Made by a program: the position numbers and the translations under genes. From contig NZ_JAZAQL010000001.1 of the NCBI RefSeq assembly GCF_037081675.1, forward strand, positions 434,001-498,000: a DNA stretch of 64,000 nucleotides, given 5' to 3'. The notes beneath the pieces were generated by a model. The model saw nothing but the letters and a program-made list of their open reading frames with translations, ran no database searches and was not told where the DNA came from. This DNA comes from Halorubellus litoreus (GTDB taxonomy: Archaea; Halobacteriota; Halobacteria; Halobacteriales; Natrialbaceae). Of the stretch, positions 58,655-64,000 are shown in pieces. Numbering within the stretch: position 1 is the first letter of the stretch; each line of letters opens with the position of its first letter.

Positions 58655-60570
58655 GTTCAGTAGACCGACAACTCGACGACCTGAAGGCAGAGATCACGAG
58701 CGAGATACCCGACGACATCACCGTCTCCGACGTGAAGTACGAGGGCCCGGAACTGGTCGTGTACACGCGCGACCCGAAGAAGTTCGCCCAGCAAGGCGAC
58801 CTCATCCGGCAACTCGCCTCCAAACTCCGCAAGCGCATCACCGTCCGGCCCGACCCGGACGTCCTCAGTCACCCCGACGAGGCACGCGAACAGATCATGG
58901 CGGTCATCCCCGAGGACGCGGGCGTCACCGACCTCGACTTCCACGCCGACACCGGCGAGGTCGTCATCGAAGCCCAGAAGCCCGGGATGGTCATCGGCCG
59001 ACACGGCTCGACGCTCCGCGAGATAACGCAGGAGGTCGGGTGGACGCCCGAGGTCGTCCGCACGCCCCCGATCGAGTCCTCGACGGTGTCGAACGTCCGG
59101 AGCTTCCTGAAACAGGAGCGCGACGAACGCCGCGACATCCTCGAGAAGGTCGGCCGCCAGATCCACCGCGAGGAGATGCAGGACGACGAGTGGGTCCGCA
59201 TCACGACCCTCGGGTGCTGTCGCGAGGTCGGTCGCGCGAGCTTCATCCTCTCGACGCCCGAGACCCGTATCCTCATCGACTGCGGGGACAAACCCGGCGC
59301 CGAAGGCGAGGTCCCGTACCTCCAGGTACCCGAAGCGCTCGGCTCCGGCGCGAACTCGCTCGACGCCGTGGTTCTCACGCACGCGCACCTCGACCACTCC
59401 GCGCTCATCCCGCTGCTGTTCAAGTACGGCTACGACGGCCCGATCTACTGCACGGAGCCGACCCGCGACCTGATGGGGCTGCTGACGCTCGACTACCTCG
59501 ACGTCGCCGCAAAGGAAGGGCGCGCACCGCCGTACGAGTCCGAGCAGGTCCGCGAAGCCATCAAGCACACCATCCCGCTCGAGTACGGCGACGTCACCGA
59601 CATCGCACCGGACGTGAAGCTCACGTTCCACAACGCCGGCCACATCCTCGGGAGCGCAGTCAGTCACTTCCACATCGGCGACGGATTGTACAACGTCGCG
59701 TTCTCCGGCGACATCCACTACAGCGACACGCGCCTGTTCAACGGTGCCGTGAACGACTTCCCGCGCGTCGAGACGCTCGTCCTCGAATCCACGTACGGTG
59801 GTCGGAACGACTACCAGACCGACCAGGAGGACTCCGAACGCAAGTTGAAGGAGGTCATCAACACGGCTCACGACCGCGGCGGGAAGGTCCTCATCCCCGC
59901 GTTCGCGGTCGGCCGCAGCCAGGAACTCATGCTCGTCCTCGAGGAGGCGATGCGCGAGGGTGACATCCCCGAGATGCCCGTGCACCTCGACGGGATGATG
60001 TGGGAGGCGACCGCCATCCACACCACGTACCCCGAGTACCTCCGGGACGAACTCCGCGACCGCATCTTCCACGACGACGAGAACCCGTTCCTCGCCGACC
60101 AGTTCAACCACATCGACGGCGGCGAGGAGGAACGCCAGGAGGTCGCCGACGGCGGCCCGTGCATCATCCTCTCCACGAGCGGGATGGTCACGGGCGGCCC
60201 CATCATGTCCTGGCTCCGCCACCTCGGGAGCGAGGAGGACTCGACGCTGACGTTCGTCGGCTACCAGGCACAGGGGACGCTCGGTCGCCGCATCCAGAAC
60301 GGCTGGGACGAGATCCCCGTGAGTCGCGACGGCGGCCGCGGGAACACGATGAAGATGAAGATGCACGTCGAGACCGTCGACGGGTTCTCCGGGCACGCCG
60401 ACCGCCAGGGCCTCGAGAACTTCGTGCGCACGATGAATCCGCGCCCCGAGAAGGTGCTGTGCGTGCACGGCGACGAATCCAGCGTGCAGGACCTGTCGTC
60501 GTCGCTCTACCACGACTTCAACATGCGGACGTTCGCGCCGAAGAACCTCGAGACGTTCCGGTTCAAGTGA
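58651..60570 (+). CDS. Beta-CASP ribonuclease / transcription termination factor aCPSF1
   Basis: This 639-residue archaeal CPSF73-like nuclease (aCPSF1, also called FttA) cleaves nascent RNA after U-tracts and ends transcription. The N-terminal ~140 residues hold two KH-like RNA-binding domains (PGMVIGRHGSTLREITQEVG). The metallo-beta-lactamase domain has motif 2, VVLTHAHLDHSALIPL, and the later metal His in HNAGHILGSA. The beta-CASP cap follows (FAVGRSQELMLVLEEAMREG), with motif region FSGHADRQGLENFV. It is cytosolic and universal in archaea. The unusually long leader suggests autoregulation. Confidence 0.95.
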   Translation: MSSVDRQLDDLKAEITSEIPDDITVSDVKYEGPELVVYTRDPKKFAQQGDLIRQLASKLRKRITVRPDPDVLSHPDEAREQIMAVIPEDAGVTDLDFHADTGEVVIEAQKPGMVIGRHGSTLREITQEVGWTPEVVRTPPIESSTVSNVRSFLKQERDERRDILEKVGRQIHREEMQDDEWVRITTLGCCREVGRASFILSTPETRILIDCGDKPGAEGEVPYLQVPEALGSGANSLDAVVLTHAHLDHSALIPLLFKYGYDGPIYCTEPTRDLMGLLTLDYLDVAAKEGRAPPYESEQVREAIKHTIPLEYGDVTDIAPDVKLTFHNAGHILGSAVSHFHIGDGLYNVAFSGDIHYSDTRLFNGAVNDFPRVETLVLESTYGGRNDYQTDQEDSERKLKEVINTAHDRGGKVLIPAFAVGRSQELMLVLEEAMREGDIPEMPVHLDGMMWEATAIHTTYPEYLRDELRDRIFHDDENPFLADQFNHIDGGEEERQEVADGGPCIILSTSGMVTGGPIMSWLRHLGSEEDSTLTFVGYQAQGTLGRRIQNGWDEIPVSRDGGRGNTMKMKMHVETVDGFSGHADRQGLENFVRTMNPRPEKVLCVHGDESSVQDLSSSLYHDFNMRTFAPKNLETFRFK

Positions 60571-60609
60571 CGACGCCGTAATCGTCGCGTTCGCGCTCGT
60601 TCTCGACCG

Positions 60610-62247
60610 TCACCGCAGGCCGTTCGTGAGTCGCCGGTACCCCGACCAGACGACGTCGCTTCCCTGGCCGGGGTGCGGGAGCCCGAACTGCGTCGCGAAC
60701 TCGTCCTGCGCGCGGAGTGGTTCGACGAACGCTGGCCAGTCGAACGACCAGACGCCCGCTCGCGCGGACCGGACGCCGAGGCGGTCGAGGACGACGTTCG
60801 CCGCGCGTCGCCCGGCTTCGTTCGCGTTCTCCATGCTCGCCAGGTCCGAGTGCGTGCGGACGTAGTCCGCGGCGAGCGCGAGGTTCGCGCACTCGGTCTC
60901 GGCGTCCGGACGATGTCGGCGCGACCCGACGGTGTTGATGAGCAGCGGGTCGGCGTTCCGGAGTTCGCCGGCGTCGTCGTCCCAGGAGAGCGCCGGGTCG
61001 ACCTGCCAGTCGACGAGGTCGTCGTCACCGAGTTCGGGGACGTGATCGCGGACCATCCGCCAGACCGCGTCGGCGAGTTCCTCCCGGGAGTGCTCGCGCG
61101 CCGACCGGCCGTCCGGGCCGGGCGCGTCGAAGTTCGAGATGGCGACCGAGAGCACGCCGTCGACGGTCGGGTGCGCGTCGAAGTCGTAGTCCGTCCAGAA
61201 CTCGCGTTGACTGATGGCGGTGAGCGCCCACGGCGAATCCAGGAGCGCGACGTGCCCGCCGACCGGGCTGACGTCGCGAGCGAGGTAGAACTGGATGCCG
61301 TTCATCCACGCGGTGTCGAGGTCGTCGAGCGCGCGGAGCGACGGCGCGGCCGCATCGAGTGCCTCCGTCCGTAGTCGACGTGCGACACCGAGCGGGACCG
61401 CGAGCACGTACTGGTCGAACGCGACTCGTCGTTCCTCGCCGTCGGCCGCGACGCGGACGCCCGTGACGCGTTCGCCGTCGCTCTCGACCGCTCGAACCGG
61501 CGTACTCGGCCGGAATTCGACGCCCTCGTCTTCGAGGAACGCGACCCAGGGGTCGATCCAGACGTCGCTCGTCGGGCCGTCGAGGATGCGGTCGGCGTCC
61601 CGGTCGGGCGCGAAGATGTCCTGGAGGAGCTGGAGGTAGATGCGACCGATGGTCCGCGTGCTCGCTCGTTCGGGGCGCATCGCGACGAGCGTCTGCGTGA
61701 TACCGTACGCGAGATGCGTCCGATAGCCGTCGCTCATCTCCTCGGCGCGAACGAACTCCCACCAGGGGACGTCGTCGTACGCCTCCCAGCGGTCCTCGCT
61801 CGACGTCAACAACTGGAGGAGTCGCCCGGTGAAGAACGCGGTCTCGTCAGCGGGCACGTCCTGGCCACCGAAGAGGTCGGCGACGCGGTCGCGCCACCCC
61901 GCGAGCGTCGTCGGTGCACTCGTCGGGACGGTCCGGCCACCACCGACGAGTGCCTGCCGCATCTCTGGAACGGCGACGAGGTGGTCCGCGACCGAGCCGC
62001 CGTCGCCGTCCGGGATGTCCGCCATCGTCGCCGTGAGGTGCCGGTAGAACCCCGGGAAGAACCGGAAGCCGTGCTCGGCGGGCAGCGGCGCGCCGTCGGA
62101 CGGTCCCGGGAACGACCGCGCCTTCCCGCCGAACCGGTCGCGCGCTTCGAACACGGTCACGTCCACGCCGCGCGTCGCGAGCTCGTGCGCGGCACTCAGT
62201 CCCGCGACGCCGCCACCGAGAACGGCGACGCGATTCACGACGACCAC
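60610..62247 (-). CDS. FAD-dependent oxidoreductase (carotenoid desaturase/hydroxysqualene dehydroxylase-like)
   Basis: This flavin amine-oxidase-superfamily enzyme of about 545 residues starts at a GTG with a GGAG upstream. The dinucleotide fold is VAVLGGGVAGLSAAHELA, followed by FEARDRFGGKARSF. A GFRFFPGFYRHLTATMAD block resembles phytoene or zeta-carotene desaturases and hydroxysqualene dehydroxylases. A C-terminal FAD segment lies near NEAGRRAANVVLDRLG. It may act on isoprenoids such as bacterioruberin precursors, but no carotenoid genes adjoin it. An alternative GTG is at 62238. Confidence 0.82.
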   Translation of the reverse strand: MVVVNRVAVLGGGVAGLSAAHELATRGVDVTVFEARDRFGGKARSFPGPSDGAPLPAEHGFRFFPGFYRHLTATMADIPDGDGGSVADHLVAVPEMRQALVGGGRTVPTSAPTTLAGWRDRVADLFGGQDVPADETAFFTGRLLQLLTSSEDRWEAYDDVPWWEFVRAEEMSDGYRTHLAYGITQTLVAMRPERASTRTIGRIYLQLLQDIFAPDRDADRILDGPTSDVWIDPWVAFLEDEGVEFRPSTPVRAVESDGERVTGVRVAADGEERRVAFDQYVLAVPLGVARRLRTEALDAAAPSLRALDDLDTAWMNGIQFYLARDVSPVGGHVALLDSPWALTAISQREFWTDYDFDAHPTVDGVLSVAISNFDAPGPDGRSAREHSREELADAVWRMVRDHVPELGDDDLVDWQVDPALSWDDDAGELRNADPLLINTVGSRRHRPDAETECANLALAADYVRTHSDLASMENANEAGRRAANVVLDRLGVRSARAGVWSFDWPAFVEPLRAQDEFATQFGLPHPGQGSDVVWSGYRRLTNGLR

Positions 62248-62419
62248 CGTTCGCTCCGTCTCATGCGCGCCGCTAGGGATGGTGTGGACAAATACGCACC
62301 GCCGACGCGACCCCCACCGAGTCCGACCGACCGAGCGGGTGACGCGAGCCGCGCGGGGCGCGCGAACGAGAGGCGCGTCGCCGGAACCCTCTTGCGTGCC
62401 GCTGTCGACAGCACGCTGT

Positions 62420-62767
62420 ATGCGAGTTCTCCACGACGACGGCGGGACCGAGCGCGTGCTCGCCAGCGACGTCGACGTCGCCGCGTCGACGCTCGCTCGC
62501 GCTCGCGGCCTGATGTTCCGACGGTCGATCCCCGACGAGTACGCGCTCGTGTTCGCGTTCGACGACGCTGCCGCTCGCGACGTCCACATGCTGTTCGTGC
62601 CGTTCCCCATCGACGCGGTGTGGCTCGTGGACGACGAGGTCACGCACGTGAAGCGACTCCGGTCGTGGCTGGGGCTGGGGCGAGCGCGAGCGGACACGCT
62701 CGTCGAACTCCCGGCCGGTGCGGCCGCGGACGTCGACGTCGGGGACGTGGTTCGCGTCGAGAACTGA
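62420..62767 (+). CDS. DUF192 family protein
   Basis: This 115-residue protein has the DUF192 core: ARGLMFRRSIPDEYALVFAF, the HMLFVPFPIDAVWLVDDEV strand pair, and the C-terminal LVELPAGAAADVDVGDVV. No signal peptide is visible here, though many bacterial members are exported. The function is unknown. The ATG at 62420 fits the short N-terminus. It diverges from the FAD oxidoreductase. Confidence 0.85.
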   Translation: MRVLHDDGGTERVLASDVDVAASTLARARGLMFRRSIPDEYALVFAFDDAAARDVHMLFVPFPIDAVWLVDDEVTHVKRLRSWLGLGRARADTLVELPAGAAADVDVGDVVRVEN

Positions 62768-62944
62768 CCGCGAGCGCGCGTCGAGTACCGTTCGACGTCG
62801 TCGCTAGCTGGATGCTGGCGGGCAGCCCACCCGTGGCGGAGCCTGCGTCGGCGGGTGGGACTCCCGTCGTGACCGACGCACGCGCTGGTCAGCGCACGTC
62901 GGGGTTGGCTGCGAGTTCACTGAAGAAGTCTCGGGTTCGAAGCA

Positions 62945-62961
62945 GGCCGCTTGTAGCGGCC
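62945..62961. other. Perfect hairpin between convergent genes
   Basis: GGCCGCT and AGCGGCC arms with a TGT loop lie between the DUF192 gene and the TFB gene, which converge here. It could stop transcription from either side, but there is no T-run. The 230-base gap holds nothing else I can support. Confidence 0.4.
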
Positions 62962-62997
62962 GAGGCGGACGAGGGTGTGGTGACGAGGGTGTGGTGG

Positions 62998-64000
62998 TTA
63001 CGCGAGCGCGCCGCCCTGGTCGGCGTTCTCGAGGAGTTCCTTGTAGCGGTTCCGGATGGTGACCTCGCTGACGTTCGCGACGTCACTCACCTGGCTCTGC
63101 GTGACCTTCTCGTTCGCGAGCAGGCTCGCGGCGTAGACGGCCGCGGCGGCGAGCCCGACCGGTGACTTCCCGGAGTGCAGCCCCTCGCGTTTCGCGGCGT
63201 CGAGGAGTTCGCGGGCGGTGCGTTCGCCTTCGTCGCTGAGGCCGAGTTCGCTCGCGAACCGCGGCACGTACTGGAGCGGGTCCGCGGGTTCGACCTCGAG
63301 GTTGAGCTCGCGGACGACGTACCGGTACGCGCGCTTGAACTCCATCGCGTCGACGCGCGAGACCGCGGCGACCTCGTCGAGACTGCGGGGCGTCCCTGCC
63401 TGGCGGGCGGCGGCGTAGAGCGCGGCGGTGGCGACGCCCTCGATGCTGCGGCCGGGCAGGAGGTCCTCGGCGAGCGCGCGGCGGTAGATGACGCTCGCGG
63501 TCTCCCGGACGTCGTCCGGCAGGCCGAGCGAGGACGCCATGCGGTCGATCTCGCCGAGAGCCTGCTTGAGGTTACGTTCCTTGCTGTCGCGGGTGCGGAA
63601 GCGCTCGTTCCAGGTGCGCAACCGCTGCATCTTCTGGCGCTGGCTGGAGCTGAGCTGGCGGCCGTAGGCGTCCTTGTTCTGCCAGCCGATGTTCGTCGAC
63701 AGCCCCTGGTCGTGCATCATCTTCGTGGTGGGAGCGCCGACGCGGGACTTCTCGTCGCGCTCGCCGGCGTCGAACGCGCGCCATTCGGGGCCGCGGTCGA
63801 CGGCGTCCTCTTCGACGACGAGCCCGCAGTCGGTGCAGACGGTCTCGCCGTGTGATTCGTCGGCGTCCACGCGACCGCCGCATTCGGGGCACGTTCGTTC
63901 GTCGGTTCGCTCTTGCTCTCGTTCGTCGTGCTCTACCGTTCGGTCGACGGTGTTCCGTTCGGCTGTGCGGTCGTCGGTCGTTCGTGTGCGGGAACCTGAC
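62998..64000 (-). CDS. tfb: Transcription initiation factor IIB paralogue (5' end outside window)
   Basis: This is a second TFB; its frame is open to the window edge, so the start lies beyond 64000. The zinc ribbon uses CPECGG and CTDCGLVVEE. The linker RVGAPTTKMMHDQGLSTNIG and both cyclin repeats are complete, ending in the BRE-reading helix (SQVSDVANVSEVTIRNRYKE). It differs from the copy at 35020 at many core positions and has a longer charged N-terminus, so the two likely serve different promoter sets. Confidence 0.93.
   Translation of the reverse strand, partial: SGSRTRTTDDRTAERNTVDRTVEHDEREQERTDERTCPECGGRVDADESHGETVCTDCGLVVEEDAVDRGPEWRAFDAGERDEKSRVGAPTTKMMHDQGLSTNIGWQNKDAYGRQLSSSQRQKMQRLRTWNERFRTRDSKERNLKQALGEIDRMASSLGLPDDVRETASVIYRRALAEDLLPGRSIEGVATAALYAAARQAGTPRSLDEVAAVSRVDAMEFKRAYRYVVRELNLEVEPADPLQYVPRFASELGLSDEGERTARELLDAAKREGLHSGKSPVGLAAAAVYAASLLANEKVTQSQVSDVANVSEVTIRNRYKELLENADQGGALA

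Noticed and set aside
62925..62945. Second T-arm-like string (GGTTCGAAGC)
   Set aside because: No matching stem on the 3' side; chance similarity.

Overview
The window is chromosomal DNA from a haloarchaeon (class Halobacteria). The support is very high GC, strongly acidic proteins rich in Asp and Glu, leaderless starts with a TATA-like box 25-30 nt upstream, two TFIIB paralogues, archaeal Smc/ScpA, a CetZ tubulin, sn-glycerol-1-phosphate dehydrogenase, archaeal-type prolyl-tRNA synthetase and the aCPSF1 ribonuclease. The genus cannot be fixed from the sequence. I found no rRNA, intact tRNA, insertion sequence or CRISPR array.

Layout. 1-2.3 kb: end of smc, overlapping scpA, and a small zinc-finger gene. 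2.4-4.8 kb: a coupled operon for 2-oxoacid dehydrogenase E1 alpha, E1 beta and a free-standing lipoyl carrier. 4.8-18.1 kb: mostly single genes for metabolism and transport (MTA phosphorylase, MATE exporter, phosphoribosyltransferase, glycosyltransferase, two MFS carriers, aldo/keto reductase, DHH phosphoesterase, a short-chain dehydrogenase) with small zinc-finger proteins and a lipoprotein.

18.2-28.5 kb, minus strand: the most distinctive block. It is a tightly overlapping operon with a coiled-coil protein, a small anchored protein, a secretion ATPase, a TadC/FlaJ-like membrane platform, four single-helix proteins with TadE/TadG-like N-termini, and a DUF5791-type protein fused in frame to the last of them. 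It looks like a haloarchaeal Tad-like or type IV pilus-like surface machine. cetZ diverges from its promoter.

29.7-41.7 kb: SHOCT membrane protein, AlkP-superfamily hydrolase, pyrophosphatase, PadR regulator, the rnhA operon, TFB, S9 peptidase, an ABC transporter pair and egsA. 41.8-45.8 kb: an APC permease coupled to an RCK/TrkA protein, a Cys/His-rich repeat protein, and a PiT phosphate carrier. 45.8-57.8 kb: epimerase, zinc-ribbon and membrane pair, glutamate synthase large subunit, a PAS/GAF histidine kinase, proS, Nudix and DUF488 proteins and a lipoprotein. 57.8-64 kb: a hypothetical gene, aCPSF1 with a long structured leader, an FAD carotenoid-desaturase-like oxidoreductase, a DUF192 protein and a second, partial TFB.

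Several promoters carry inverted repeats next to or over the TATA box (1995, 2378, 32178, 33130 and 38270), which suggests local repressors or autoregulation. Family names such as DUF7286 are recalled from haloarchaeal annotation and were not checked by search.
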